Assembly (NCBI GenBank): GCA_009694735.1
Contig: SHUG01000006.1
Span: forward strand, 1-58,177
Source: Acidobacteriota bacterium
Lineage (GTDB): Bacteria; Acidobacteriota; Vicinamibacteria; Vicinamibacterales; UBA2999
DNA length: 58,177 bases
Reading direction: 5' to 3'
The notes under the pieces were generated by a model. That model had not been told where the DNA came from, did not search any database, and worked only from the letters and a program-made list of their open reading frames with translations. The translations under genes and the position numbers were made by a program. The first letter of the stretch is position 1, and each line of letters opens with the position of its first letter. Of this stretch, positions 16,501-24,097 are shown one piece after another.

Positions 16501-17426
16501 ATGCGGGCCAGGTCGTTCTCGACTTCCGCCAACCGGGCGGCGGCGGCGGTCTCGTTGGTGCGGGCGTCCTGCAGGCGCGTGCGCGCGGTCTCGATGGCGT
16601 CCGACAGCGTGCGATAGCGCCGCGCGAACAGCACCTTTTCCCACCGGCGCATCTCGTCACGCAGACGGCTATACCGGCGGGCCTTGGCGGCCTGCCGCTT
16701 CAGCGATCCGCGCTGCTTGTCGATTTCATAGACGATGTCGTCGAGGCGCGTGAGGTTCTGCTGCGCGGCTTCGAGCTTCAATTCGGCCGAGCGGCGGCGC
16801 GACTTGTACTTCGTGATCCCGGCCGCCTCTTCGATCAGCTGTCGCCGATCGGTGGAGCGCGAACTCAGGATCATCCCGATCTTGCCCTGCTCGATGATGG
16901 CGTAGGCCTTCTGGCCCAGGCCGGTATCCATCAGCAGTTCGTGGATGTCTTTCAGCCGGCACGACCGGCCGTCGATCAGGTATTCGCTTTCTCCCGATCG
17001 ATACAGCCGGCGCGTCACTTCCACTTCGCGCGTGGTCTCGATGAGCTCGGCCAGCCCGGCATGATGGCCGTTGCCATTGCCCCTCGACTCGCTGTCGCTC
17101 GCTCGGGGCAAGCCGTTGACCGGAGCGTCCCCGCCCATCTCCTTCAAGAGGGACGGCGGGACGATGACGTTACCGAAACGGAGACGGACTTCGGCGGCGC
17201 CGGTGGGCTTTCGGGCATCGGAACCGTTGAAGATGACGTCTTCCATCTTGTCGCCGCGCAGGCTCTTGGCGCTTTGCTCGCCGAGTACCCACGTGAGCGC
17301 GTCGGCGACGTTGGACTTACCGCAGCCGTTGGGGCCGACAATGGCGGTGACGCCACGGTCGAATGCCAGCTCGGACCGGTCCGAGAAGGACTTAAAACCT
17401 GAGATTTCTAGGCGTTCGAGATGCAT
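13551..17426 (-). CDS. smc: Chromosome segregation protein SMC
   Basis: This is the 1291-residue SMC ATPase that loops and organises chromosomal DNA with ScpA/ScpB. The Walker A GPNGCGKS is at residues 31-38. Two long coiled coils surround a hinge (about 500-680), and the C-terminal head has the LLSGGEKALTA signature and the LLDEIDAPLDD Walker B. ATG 17426 is chosen because MHLERLEISGFKSF is the standard SMC opening; the frame extends 24 codons further upstream without similarity. It is longer than the usual 1150-1200 residues. Three extra segments (about 106-117, 633-649, 1055-1075) are encoded by palindromic repeats that keep the frame. scpA/scpB are not in the window. Confidence 0.96.
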   Translation of the reverse strand: MHLERLEISGFKSFSDRSELAFDRGVTAIVGPNGCGKSNVADALTWVLGEQSAKSLRGDKMEDVIFNGSDARKPTGAAEVRLRFGNVIVPPSLLKEMGGDAPVNGLPRASDSESRGNGNGHHAGLAELIETTREVEVTRRLYRSGESEYLIDGRSCRLKDIHELLMDTGLGQKAYAIIEQGKIGMILSSRSTDRRQLIEEAAGITKYKSRRRSAELKLEAAQQNLTRLDDIVYEIDKQRGSLKRQAAKARRYSRLRDEMRRWEKVLFARRYRTLSDAIETARTRLQDARTNETAAAARLAEVENDLARIRIELASADATATNARETVHVHELEINRRQQQIALDTQQAEMLRARADELEAERQQLEARREPEQLALEGRRLAAAEAAAARDEASATATDAGDEYARAQQAIEALDQDVERARGDVYAVLNTITALNAAHDNAAAQRERAMATSGRLELEASELAAELEKARAQRQMAAEALRRAQDGLDAAKVARAARESELASARIEHEWRARDVRSREHEVAAMTARLHSLEEIDTHRSGFADAARMVLVNANGKVGQMGALADFLDVEPKYERAVEACLGDLLQHVVVARLDHVSAGLKLIRQENAGRCGFIVGRPDGVDVYSPSGENARAHFPVHPSLGEGESAPAGSVTLTSVVRIGGPFPQAVMAVMGGAIIAESFEAAARIAPTVPYPVATIEGDVFRGRHVVTGGDKAESRGILATKREIKELREKLAASKIALEQLLAETAGFEQTIAHATAAIAGLSAEFHRQEKAIVGVEGQSQRAAEDEFRVQQRTELVRTEVSRVREEVTGLDARQAEARESIARLNEQRVEADQALAEAQRRLYEARETAEGLSLKAGEARAAHAGLVERSAAALAEVARMEDAAAELERRVQACTRDVALMREQRERLINAIADGQRLMDEDVGKLQGLREEMLVADELALTIKQSTEKQEEVIRDARRAVDALRALAAEVDVQRATAESDLTHLAQQSMDSVNATLDEIRDQVAEMEAAGQIEPDLRAIRAAEAAEPDEEDDASADAPQDSGEPRRDLADLSAGASAKAEAAFGSEGGPAVRMTAEEAISELREKIDRMGPVNMMAIEQSTELEARHLFLSTQRQDLIDSIAQTNEAISKIDETTHARFREAFSAINENFQGTFATLFGGGKAGITLLDDNDPLESGIDIIASPPGKRLQSVMLLSGGEKALTAIALMFAIFRYKPSPFCLLDEIDAPLDDANIGRFIDMLKSMMDKTQFIIITHSRKTMEIADRLYGVTMEEPGVSKLISIQLN
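14203..14262. repeat. CCGCCTTCGC-type repeat inside smc
   Basis: A GC-rich segment with two CCGCCTTCGCT units and a CCGGCGGACAGG end lies in frame in the C-terminal coiled coil of smc. It encodes AGASAKAEAAFGSEGGP. Its parts resemble the repeats at 25722-25764, 30461-30520 and 54747-54790. A further 7-base inverted repeat (GCTCCCC/GGGGAGC) follows at 14279-14300. Confidence 0.5.
15480..15529. repeat. 50-bp element with perfect 12-base terminal inverted repeats inside smc
   Basis: GGGCGCACTTTC at 15480-15491 is the exact reverse complement of GAAAGTGCGCCC at 15518-15529. The element sits in frame in the hinge-coding part of smc and encodes a Pro/Gly/Glu-rich loop (HFPVHPSLGEGESAP) at about residues 633-649. 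Confidence 0.7.
17077..17111. repeat. 35-bp inverted-repeat element inside smc N-terminal head
   Basis: TTGCCCC at 17077-17083 pairs with GGGGCAA at 17105-17111, and the interior repeats CTCGACTCGCT / TCGCTCGCTC. It encodes LPRASDSESRGN at about residues 106-117, a loop not expected in SMC heads. Confidence 0.6.
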
Positions 17427-17524
17427 TACAGGATGTCTTGGAGGAAACGAGCGCAAGTCTAACAAGCCCTGCCGGTTGTGGCAAGGAGGAACGTACACCC
17501 CAATATTTAGGGGGGGTGCCCCTG

Positions 17525-17547
17525 GTCCGGCTAAAGCCGGACGCTAC
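17525..17547 (+). repeat. Main palindrome family, perfect copy
   Basis: This copy reads GTCCGGCT-AA-AGCCGGAC and then GCTAC. It sits in the 130-base gap between the end of the S41 peptidase gene and the start of smc, so it could also act as a hairpin between the two cotranscribed genes. Confidence 0.75.
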
Positions 17548-17556
17548 GCCGATGTG

Positions 17557-19167
17557 TCAGGGCTTGGCGGTGCGGTTGCGCGACAGCTCCTGAAGCTTTT
17601 CGGCTTCCGGGAACTTGGAGATGGCAAAACGGGCCTGCGGATCGACTGTGACCAGGCGCTGGCGGGCGGTGGCGATGTCGAACACCGACTCGTCGATGTT
17701 GTAGCGGATTATGGCGCGGATGAAGTCGATGTCTTTCGTCCAGCCGGCCTCTTCAATCTTCACGTTGCGGCCGGTCACAAACGCCCTAAAGTCGGCGACC
17801 ATCGCTTCGTCGACCTCAAAGCCCTTGCGGACAATCTTGCGCGAGGGACCGGAGTGGCCGACGCGCGCGTCGCCTTCGGCGCTGAACTGTTCGGCGTAGC
17901 CGGCAAACAAGCCGCGTCCCTGCAACGCGCGGCCGAAGCGCGTGGGCGAGAAACCCTCGACCGGGCCGTCGAAGCGCAGGTCCGGCTCGATGCCGCCGCC
18001 CGAGAACACCTTGCGGCCTCCCGTCGTGTACTTCAACTGGTCTGGTGTCTTCGCGCGCTCGCTCTGATCCTTGAGCGTGTAAGTGAGGTACTCGTCGAAG
18101 GTGCCGTCCCACGGACGCTGAATCAGCCGGCCGCTCGGCGTGTAGTAGCGCGCGGTGGTGAGCGCGAGTCCGGCGCCGCCGCTGATCTTGTAGACCGACT
18201 GCACCAGCGCCTTGCCGAAGGTGGTCTCGCCGACCACCAGGGAGCGGTCGTAATCCTGCAGCGCGCCCGAGACGATCTCCGAGGCGCTGGCGCTGTTGCG
18301 GTTCACCAGCGTGATCATCGGGATGGTGGTGTACTTCGGCGTGTCGGTGGCGCGGTAATCAGAGTCGGAGTTGGCGACGCGGCCGCGCGTGTAGACCACC
18401 ATCGAACCCTTGGGCACGAAACGGTTGGTGATGCGAATGGCCTGGTCGAGCTGTCCGCCCGGGTTGCTGCGCAGGTCGAAGACCAGCCGCTTCATGCCCT
18501 TCTTGGTGAGCGCCTCAAGCGCCAGGCCGAGGTCTTCGTCGGTGTGCTCCGCGAAATCAGTGACCCCCACGTAGCCGGTGGTCGCATCGATCATGAACGA
18601 CGCCGAGAGGCTCGGGATGCTGACCTGGTCGCGCATCACGTTCATTTCGAGCAGGCGCTCGAAGCCCTTGCGGCGCACACCGATCTTGACGAACGTGCCC
18701 TTTGGCCCCTTCAGCTTGTTGACGGTCGCCTCGGTGGTCCAGCCCTTCGTGTTGGTGCCTTCGACGTCGGCAATCACGTCGCCGCGGCGAATGCCGTTGC
18801 TGAACGCCGGTGAGCCCTCAAATACGCGCACCGCGGTGATGTCGCCGTCGACCGACTGAATGGTGAGGCCGAGGCCGTAGTAGCGTCCCTCTTGCCGCTC
18901 GCGCATCTGCGCGTAGCTGCGTGGATCCATGAAACTCGAATGCGGATCCAGCGTTTGCAGCATGCCGTTGATGGCGCCGTAGACCATCCGGTCCGACTCC
19001 ACCGGCTGGGCATACTGGGTTTGGATGGCACTGAGCGCCGCCGTAAAGGTGCGGTAATGCTCTGGCACCGTGTTGGCGGTGGCCTGCGCACCCTTCCCGT
19101 AGACGCCGCCAACGACCGCGGAGACCACGATGGCGAGAAGAGCGGCAACGACGGCGCGGTAACGCAT
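17557..19167 (-). CDS. S41-family C-terminal processing peptidase
   Basis: The protein has 536 residues: one N-terminal membrane segment (about 4-23), a PDZ domain (about 95-175) and an S41 protease domain. The catalytic serine lies in NSASASE (about 291-297) and the lysine in FGKAL (K319). The SNPGG substrate-binding element is at about 234-238. Such Ctp/Prc proteases trim or degrade proteins outside the inner membrane. The C-terminal extension (about 400-536) is longer than in short CtpA forms. A TAGCAT hexamer six bases before the ATG, with no Shine-Dalgarno sequence, suggests a leaderless start. It lies upstream of smc on the same strand. Confidence 0.92.
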   Translation of the reverse strand: MRYRAVVAALLAIVVSAVVGGVYGKGAQATANTVPEHYRTFTAALSAIQTQYAQPVESDRMVYGAINGMLQTLDPHSSFMDPRSYAQMRERQEGRYYGLGLTIQSVDGDITAVRVFEGSPAFSNGIRRGDVIADVEGTNTKGWTTEATVNKLKGPKGTFVKIGVRRKGFERLLEMNVMRDQVSIPSLSASFMIDATTGYVGVTDFAEHTDEDLGLALEALTKKGMKRLVFDLRSNPGGQLDQAIRITNRFVPKGSMVVYTRGRVANSDSDYRATDTPKYTTIPMITLVNRNSASASEIVSGALQDYDRSLVVGETTFGKALVQSVYKISGGAGLALTTARYYTPSGRLIQRPWDGTFDEYLTYTLKDQSERAKTPDQLKYTTGGRKVFSGGGIEPDLRFDGPVEGFSPTRFGRALQGRGLFAGYAEQFSAEGDARVGHSGPSRKIVRKGFEVDEAMVADFRAFVTGRNVKIEEAGWTKDIDFIRAIIRYNIDESVFDIATARQRLVTVDPQARFAISKFPEAEKLQELSRNRTAKP

Positions 19168-19173
19168 AGGGCG

Positions 19174-19179
19174 ATGCTA
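19174..19179 (-). promoter_or_regulatory. Candidate -10 box, leaderless start of S41 peptidase
   Basis: TAGCAT on the minus strand is followed by six bases and the ATG at 19167. No consensus -35 is visible. Confidence 0.35.
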
Positions 19180-19285
19180 GCTGACTACCCGGGTGTCCGC
19201 AAGGATTCCCGGTGGGGGTATACTCCTGATTGGACGTTTGGGCCCCGGAAAGGGCCGTCCCAAGTCTTAGCAAGGGAGTTCTTCT

Positions 19286-19564
19286 ATGTTTGGTTCTATC
19301 GGAATGCCCGAGCTCATCATCATCCTGGTGATCGCGCTCATTATTTTTGGTCCCAGAAAGCTCCCGGAACTGGGCAAGTCACTCGGCCGCAGCTTGAACG
19401 AGTTCAAGAAGGCGTCCACCGACCTCCAGAACACGCTGGAACAGGAAATCAAGATCGAGGAGCAGAAAGAGGCGGCCGCCAAGGCGCCGGCGCCCGGCGC
19501 CGAGGTGATGCCGAACCACGACGAGGACAACGCACCGCCTCGCGAAACGGTTTCTCGCAGCTAG
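19286..19564 (+). CDS. tatA: Twin-arginine translocase subunit TatA
   Basis: This 92-residue TatA/E-type protein has one N-terminal membrane helix (about 7-21). The conserved FGPRKLPELGKSLG hinge and amphipathic helix come next, then a charged, Ala/Pro-rich tail. TatA forms the pore for export of folded proteins with RR signal peptides. An AAGGGAG lies about nine bases before the ATG. A TATACT at about 19218-19223 is a possible -10 box for the tatA-tatC unit. No separate tatB is present, as in minimal TatAC systems. Confidence 0.93.
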   Translation: MFGSIGMPELIIILVIALIIFGPRKLPELGKSLGRSLNEFKKASTDLQNTLEQEIKIEEQKEAAAKAPAPGAEVMPNHDEDNAPPRETVSRS

Positions 19565-19614
19565 GGCCGCAGATTAGGCACCGATTAGACACAGACTGCC
19601 TCTTGGACTAAGCC

Positions 19615-20454
19615 GTGGCGCTCGTTCCCTTTCCTAGCCAACGTCAAGACGACGACCCGCGACACCTGTCGGCTCAGGCGGCGAGCACCTCGCCGTTCGA
19701 CGAGCCCGAGGAGCCGGCCGAGGGCCGCATGACGTTCCTCGAGCACCTCGACGAACTGCGCAAGCGCATCACGCACGCCGTCGGCGCGCTGTTCATTGGC
19801 TTCATCGTCGCGCTCGCCTTCATCAATCAGGTCGTCGCCTTTGTTTATCAACGGCTGACTACCGATATTCCCGGCGGGCATCTGATTTACACCGAGCCCG
19901 GTGAAGCGTTTGTGCTGATGCTGAAGATCGCCGCGCTCTGCGGCGTGCTCGTTGCATCGCCCTACATCATGTGGCAGGTGTGGCTCTTCATCGCGCCAGG
20001 CCTGTACTCGAAGGAGAAAAAGCTCGCCATTCCCTTCGTGGTGGCCTCGTCGTCGCTATTCATCGGCGGTGCCGCGTTCGCCCACTACGTGGTCTTTCCC
20101 GCCGCCTGGAAATTCTTCGCCTCGTTCTCGAATGACTTCATCACGTTCACGCCGCGCATGGAGCCCGTCTTCGGGTTGTACGTCAAGCTGTTGCTTGGGC
20201 TGGGCCTCGTGTTCCAGATGCCCATGTTGATGTTCGTGCTGGCGCGACTGGGCATCGTGTCGGCGGGGTTCCTCGCGAAGAACTTCAAGTACGCCGTGTT
20301 GTTGATCTTAGTCGTTGCCGCCGTGATTACGCCCGACAGCAGCCCGGTCAGCCAGGTGCTGGTCGCCGGCCCAATGGTCGGGCTCTACATAATCGGCATC
20401 GGCGTCGCGTGGGCCTTCGGAAAATCCAAAAAACCAGATCAAGATAGCGAATAG
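19615..20454 (+). CDS. tatC: Sec-independent protein translocase TatC
   Basis: This is the 279-residue TatC, the receptor for twin-arginine signal peptides, with six membrane helices. TFLEHLDELRKRI and the ALCGVLVASPYIMWQVWLF region are standard. The frame opens at a GTG (19615), but the family core begins at an ATG at 19729. That ATG is preceded by a GAGGG, so a 241-residue protein is equally possible. It follows tatA after a 50-base gap that holds two similar GATTAGGCAC / GATTAGACAC units. Confidence 0.93.
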   Translation: MALVPFPSQRQDDDPRHLSAQAASTSPFDEPEEPAEGRMTFLEHLDELRKRITHAVGALFIGFIVALAFINQVVAFVYQRLTTDIPGGHLIYTEPGEAFVLMLKIAALCGVLVASPYIMWQVWLFIAPGLYSKEKKLAIPFVVASSSLFIGGAAFAHYVVFPAAWKFFASFSNDFITFTPRMEPVFGLYVKLLLGLGLVFQMPMLMFVLARLGIVSAGFLAKNFKYAVLLILVVAAVITPDSSPVSQVLVAGPMVGLYIIGIGVAWAFGKSKKPDQDSE

Positions 20455-20475
20455 ACCCTAAAGCCTAAGGTACGT

Positions 20476-20504
20476 TTGACTTCCGGGTTTTTCGGCTCTA
20501 GACT
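20476..20504 (+). promoter_or_regulatory. Sigma-70-type promoter of the OmpA-family gene
   Basis: TTGACT (20476-20481) and TAGACT (20499-20504) are spaced by exactly 17 bases. Six bases then separate the -10 from the ATG at 20511, so the predicted first transcribed base is the start codon itself. Confidence 0.65.
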
Positions 20505-20510
20505 GTGCGT

Positions 20511-22136
20511 ATGAAAATCATTCGCCATTTGGCGTTTGGCTTAATGCTGTCTGTCATGGCTGCGAGCGGAGCTTGGGCGCAGGATACCCGGCCCGGCAGT
20601 AGCACGATCTTTGGCGACACCGGACTCTGGTTCGTGCCCACCGGCGAAACGTTGACCAAGGGGCAATGGAGCGGCAGCATTGGCCGGGTCAACTTCGACC
20701 GGAGCGAGGGCTTCAGCGACATCAGCGACATCGGTGGCATGTTCGGCTTCGGTGTCACCAACCGCGTAGAGCTGTTCGGCACGATGGGCTTCCGCCGCAT
20801 CGATGCGGACCTTGTGCCGGTGGCCCGCAACGGTCAATCCCAGGATTACCTGATTAACAAGGGCTGGAGCACGGGCATCGGCGACCTCACGGTGGGTGCC
20901 AAGTTCAACCTGATGTCGCAGGCGGCCAACAACGGCTACGCCGCCGCGCTACGCGTCTCGGTGAAGGTGCCGACCGCCAGCGCGGACGATGGCCTCGGCA
21001 CCGGCAAGCCCGACTTCCAGTTCGACCTGATCGGGTCGCGTGAATACAACCAGCGCGTCGAACTCACCGCGGCCGCCGGCATCAAGGTACGCGGCCAGCC
21101 CGAAGGCTACAACCTCACACAGGGCTTCAAGTGGGGCATCGGCGCAGGCTTCCCCAGCCGCTCGAAGTTCAAGGCCATTGCTGAAATGCACGGCGAGGCA
21201 TTGTTCAACCAGAAGCAGAAGTACACCGGGCCGTCGCTCGCCTCGATCGGCATGCCGTCGGAATGGGATCCGGATGCCACGCGCGACCTGTTCGGCGGGT
21301 TCCAATACAGCGCCAACGGCTTCTATTTCGGGACCGGCGTGAGCTACGCGGCATCGTATGGCCGGCACCGCCGCGACTTCGTCGTTTCGGAAGACAGCGA
21401 CTTCGATCGCCTCGGCCTCCAGGTTCGCCTTGGCTACTACCCGGGCGTCCGTAACTTCGCACCACCGGCCGCGACCGTGCAGCCTTCCGCGCCGACCGCG
21501 CCGCCGATGCCGGCCAATCGCCCTCCCACGGTGAAGGCGCGCTGCGAACCGTGCACCGTGGAAGTGGGCCGCCAGCTCACCGCCTCCGCCGACGCGCAGG
21601 ACCCGGATGGCGACACCCTGCGTTACCGCTGGTCGAGCCCCACCGGCTCGTTCGGCAACGCCGCCGACCGCCAGACGCCCTGGACCGCTCCCGGCCAGGT
21701 TGGCGCCGTGCCGATCACCGTGACCGTGGATGATGGCAAGGGCATGACGGCCACCGACACCATTACGGTGCAGGTCATCGCGCCGGCCGCCAAGAAGCAG
21801 TTCGTCTTCGAAGACGTGCACTTCGACTTCGACCGCTACACCCTGCGCGCCGAAGCGACGCGGCTTCTGGATGAAGCCGTCAAGGCGATGAGCGAAGACC
21901 CGAACCTGCGCATCACCGTCGAAGGCCACACCTGCAACATCGGTACGACCGAATACAACCTGGCCCTCGGCGAACGCCGTTCCAACGCGGTGCGCGAGTA
22001 TCTCGCCAGCCGCGGTGTGGCAGCGGCCCGGCTCCAGAACGTGAGCTACGGCGAAGAGCGTCCGAAGCACGACAACAGCCGCGAAGAGACCCGGCGCCTC
22101 AACCGCCGCGCGGCTCTGACGATTCGAATGCAGTAA
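20511..22136 (+). CDS. OmpA-family outer-membrane protein with Ig/PKD-like insert
   Basis: The protein has 541 residues. A signal peptide ends in AWAQ (about residue 24). An outer-membrane barrel-like region follows (about 30-310), then a PKD/cadherin-like domain (RPPTVKARCEPC to TITVQVI, about 330-425). The C-terminal OmpA peptidoglycan-binding domain has FEDVHFDFDRYTL, VEGHTCNIGTTEYN and ALGERRSNAVREYL. It probably tethers the outer membrane to the cell wall. ATG 20511 is chosen over a GTG at 20505 because the promoter places the transcript start at 20511. A strong terminator follows. Confidence 0.9.
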   Translation: MKIIRHLAFGLMLSVMAASGAWAQDTRPGSSTIFGDTGLWFVPTGETLTKGQWSGSIGRVNFDRSEGFSDISDIGGMFGFGVTNRVELFGTMGFRRIDADLVPVARNGQSQDYLINKGWSTGIGDLTVGAKFNLMSQAANNGYAAALRVSVKVPTASADDGLGTGKPDFQFDLIGSREYNQRVELTAAAGIKVRGQPEGYNLTQGFKWGIGAGFPSRSKFKAIAEMHGEALFNQKQKYTGPSLASIGMPSEWDPDATRDLFGGFQYSANGFYFGTGVSYAASYGRHRRDFVVSEDSDFDRLGLQVRLGYYPGVRNFAPPAATVQPSAPTAPPMPANRPPTVKARCEPCTVEVGRQLTASADAQDPDGDTLRYRWSSPTGSFGNAADRQTPWTAPGQVGAVPITVTVDDGKGMTATDTITVQVIAPAAKKQFVFEDVHFDFDRYTLRAEATRLLDEAVKAMSEDPNLRITVEGHTCNIGTTEYNLALGERRSNAVREYLASRGVAAARLQNVSYGEERPKHDNSREETRRLNRRAALTIRMQ

Positions 22137-22156
22137 CAGAATTACTAAGACAACAG

Positions 22157-22197
22157 AAAAGGGCGGGATGCCTCGATGGCCTCCCGCCCTTTTTTTT
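22157..22197 (+). terminator. Strong intrinsic terminator
   Basis: GGGCGGGATGCC (22161-22172) pairs with GGCCTCCCGCCC (22178-22189) with one bulged base, and is followed by eight T. On the other strand the hairpin is followed by CTTTTC, so it can also end the convergent DUF1428 gene. Confidence 0.9.
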
Positions 22198-22220
22198 GCT
22201 CGAGAGAAGCGGCTGGGTGT

Positions 22221-22583
22221 CTACGCGTCGATGAGGACGCTGAAGCCGCCCATGCTCATGCGCTGGTCGTCGAACGGCATCGCCCCCGGCGCCATCATGG
22301 CCTGCAGACGGGGATCCTTCATCACCTTCTTGTTCACGGCGTCACGGTGGGCCCGAGACTTATAGATGATCCACGAGAACACCACCACCTCCCCAGCCTT
22401 CAGCTTGGTGAGCTTGGGAAATGGCAGCCCGAACTTCTGGTTGAGATCGTCGCCGACGCACTCGACGTAGTCCAGTGCGCCGTGCTCCTTCCAGACCCTG
22501 GCTGCTTTGCGCGACAGGGTGCGGTACTCGCCGAGCCGCTTCTTCGGGACAACGAGCAGAAAACCGTCAACGTATCGGGGCAT
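22221..22583 (-). CDS. DUF1428 family protein
   Basis: This 120-residue protein is of the DUF1428/YbaA type, with the typical opening YVDGFLLVVPKKRLGEYR, a VFSWIIYKSRAHRD segment and the C-terminal MSMGGFSVLIDA. The fold is a dimeric alpha+beta barrel; no activity is known. A GGAGTGAG lies just before the ATG. A palindrome copy (22604-22627) separates it from proS upstream. Confidence 0.85.
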   Translation of the reverse strand: MPRYVDGFLLVVPKKRLGEYRTLSRKAARVWKEHGALDYVECVGDDLNQKFGLPFPKLTKLKAGEVVVFSWIIYKSRAHRDAVNKKVMKDPRLQAMMAPGAMPFDDQRMSMGGFSVLIDA

Positions 22584-22603
22584 CTCTCACTCCACTGTGG
22601 CCT

Positions 22604-22627
22604 GTGGCGTCCGCCTTCAGGCGGACC
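22604..22627 (-). repeat. Main palindrome family, GTCCGCCT variant
   Basis: On the minus strand it reads GTCCGCCT-GA-AGGCGGAC followed by GCCAC. Both arms carry the matching C/G change relative to the commonest form. It fills the gap between proS and the DUF1428 gene. Confidence 0.75.
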
Positions 22628-22633
22628 TCGTTC

Positions 22634-24097
22634 CTAGTACGCCTTCGCGAACCAGGCACTGACCTTCCCGGGCTTGCCGCACTTGATGCAGGGCTTGCCT
22701 GGCGCCTGATCGTCGCCAAGTGGAATGTTGCGAATGGTCGCCTGCGTCTCGGCCTTGATGCCGGCTTCGCACTGCGCCTCTTCGCACCAGGGCGCGATCA
22801 CGAAACCGGGGCGGCCTGCCATGGCAGCCTTCAGTTCGTCGTAACTGTCGACCCTGGTGGTGTGGTCCTCGCGGAACGCGCGCGCCCGATCGAGCAGGTT
22901 CTTCTGGATCTCGGCCAGGAGCGCCGTGATCGCATCGGCCAGACCGTCCATCGGAATCGACGCCTTCACGCGCGTGTCGCGGCGCGCCGCAAAGACCGAC
23001 GACTTCTCGATGTCCTTGGGGCCGATCTCGAGGCGCAGCGGCACGCCACGCATCTCGTACTCCGAGAACTTCCAACCTGGCGTCTGGCTTTCGTCAGCAT
23101 CCAGCTTCACGCGAATGCCGGCCGCTCGCAACGTGGCGGCAATCTCTTCGCACTTGGGCAGCACCGTCTCTTTCCAGGTGCCACGGGGAATCGGCACGAT
23201 CACCACCTGAACCGGCGCCACGGCCGGCGGCAGGATCAGGCCGCTGTCGTCGCCGTGCGTCATGATCACGCCGCCGATCAGCCGCGTCGAGACGCCCCAG
23301 GACGTGGTCCACGCATGCTGCAAGGTCTTGTCGCGGCCCTGGAACTGAATCTCGAACGCCTTGGCGAAGTTCTGGCCGAGGTTGTGCGACGTGCCGGCTT
23401 GCAGCGCGCGGCCATCGCCCATCAGGGCCTCGATCGAATAGGTCTTCGACGCGCCGGCGAACTTCTCGCTGTCGCTCTTCTGGCCGTCGACCACCGGCAT
23501 CGCCAGGACGTTCTCCGCGAACTCCTTGTAGAGGCCGAGAATCTTCATGGTCTCTTCCTGCGCCTCGTCCGCGGTCTCGTGAGCCGTGTGCCCTTCCTGC
23601 CACAGGAATTCGGTCGTGCGCAGGAACGGACGGGTGACTTTTTCCCAGCGCACGACGTTCGCCCACTGGTTGATCAGCACCGGCAGGTCGCGCCACGACT
23701 GGATCCACTTCTGGTACATCACGCCGACGATGGTCTCGGAGGTCGGACGGATGACGAGCTTCTCTTCCAGTTCCTCACCGCCGCCATGGGTCACGTAGGC
23801 GACCTGCGGCGCGAAGCCCTCGACGTGCTGCGCTTCCTTCAGCAGCAGGCTCTCGGGAATCAGCAGCGGGAAGTACGCGTTGACGTGGCCGGTCGCCTTG
23901 AAGCGCTGGTCGAGTTGCTGCTGGATCAATTCCCAGATGGCATAGCCGTACGGCCGGATCACCATGAAGCCCTTGACCGGCGAGTAGTCGGCCAGTTCGG
24001 CTTTGCGAACGACATCGAGGTACCACTTCGAGAAATCGACCGACTGCTTGGTAATTTCCGTCACGAAGGCTTCGTCTTGATTAGGTTTCGCGGCCAT
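22634..24097 (-). CDS. proS: Prolyl-tRNA synthetase, archaeal/eukaryotic type
   Basis: This 487-residue class II synthetase charges tRNA-Pro. It is the short form without the editing insertion of typical bacterial ProRS. Motif 2 is seen at VVRWEKVTRPFLRTTEFLWQEGHTAH. The C-terminal zinc-like domain has CEEAQC and CIKCGKPG and ends in AKAY, as in archaeal-type enzymes. The ATG lies within the last bases of nadB (17-base overlap), so the two genes are coupled. A palindrome copy lies just 14 bases upstream of the start and no clear Shine-Dalgarno sequence is visible. Confidence 0.95.
   Translation of the reverse strand: MAAKPNQDEAFVTEITKQSVDFSKWYLDVVRKAELADYSPVKGFMVIRPYGYAIWELIQQQLDQRFKATGHVNAYFPLLIPESLLLKEAQHVEGFAPQVAYVTHGGGEELEEKLVIRPTSETIVGVMYQKWIQSWRDLPVLINQWANVVRWEKVTRPFLRTTEFLWQEGHTAHETADEAQEETMKILGLYKEFAENVLAMPVVDGQKSDSEKFAGASKTYSIEALMGDGRALQAGTSHNLGQNFAKAFEIQFQGRDKTLQHAWTTSWGVSTRLIGGVIMTHGDDSGLILPPAVAPVQVVIVPIPRGTWKETVLPKCEEIAATLRAAGIRVKLDADESQTPGWKFSEYEMRGVPLRLEIGPKDIEKSSVFAARRDTRVKASIPMDGLADAITALLAEIQKNLLDRARAFREDHTTRVDSYDELKAAMAGRPGFVIAPWCEEAQCEAGIKAETQATIRNIPLGDDQAPGKPCIKCGKPGKVSAWFAKAY

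Noticed and set aside
14451-17402. A 983-codon open frame on the plus strand
   Set aside because: It lies wholly antisense to smc, has no domain or plausible start context, and is a by-product of GC-rich codon use.
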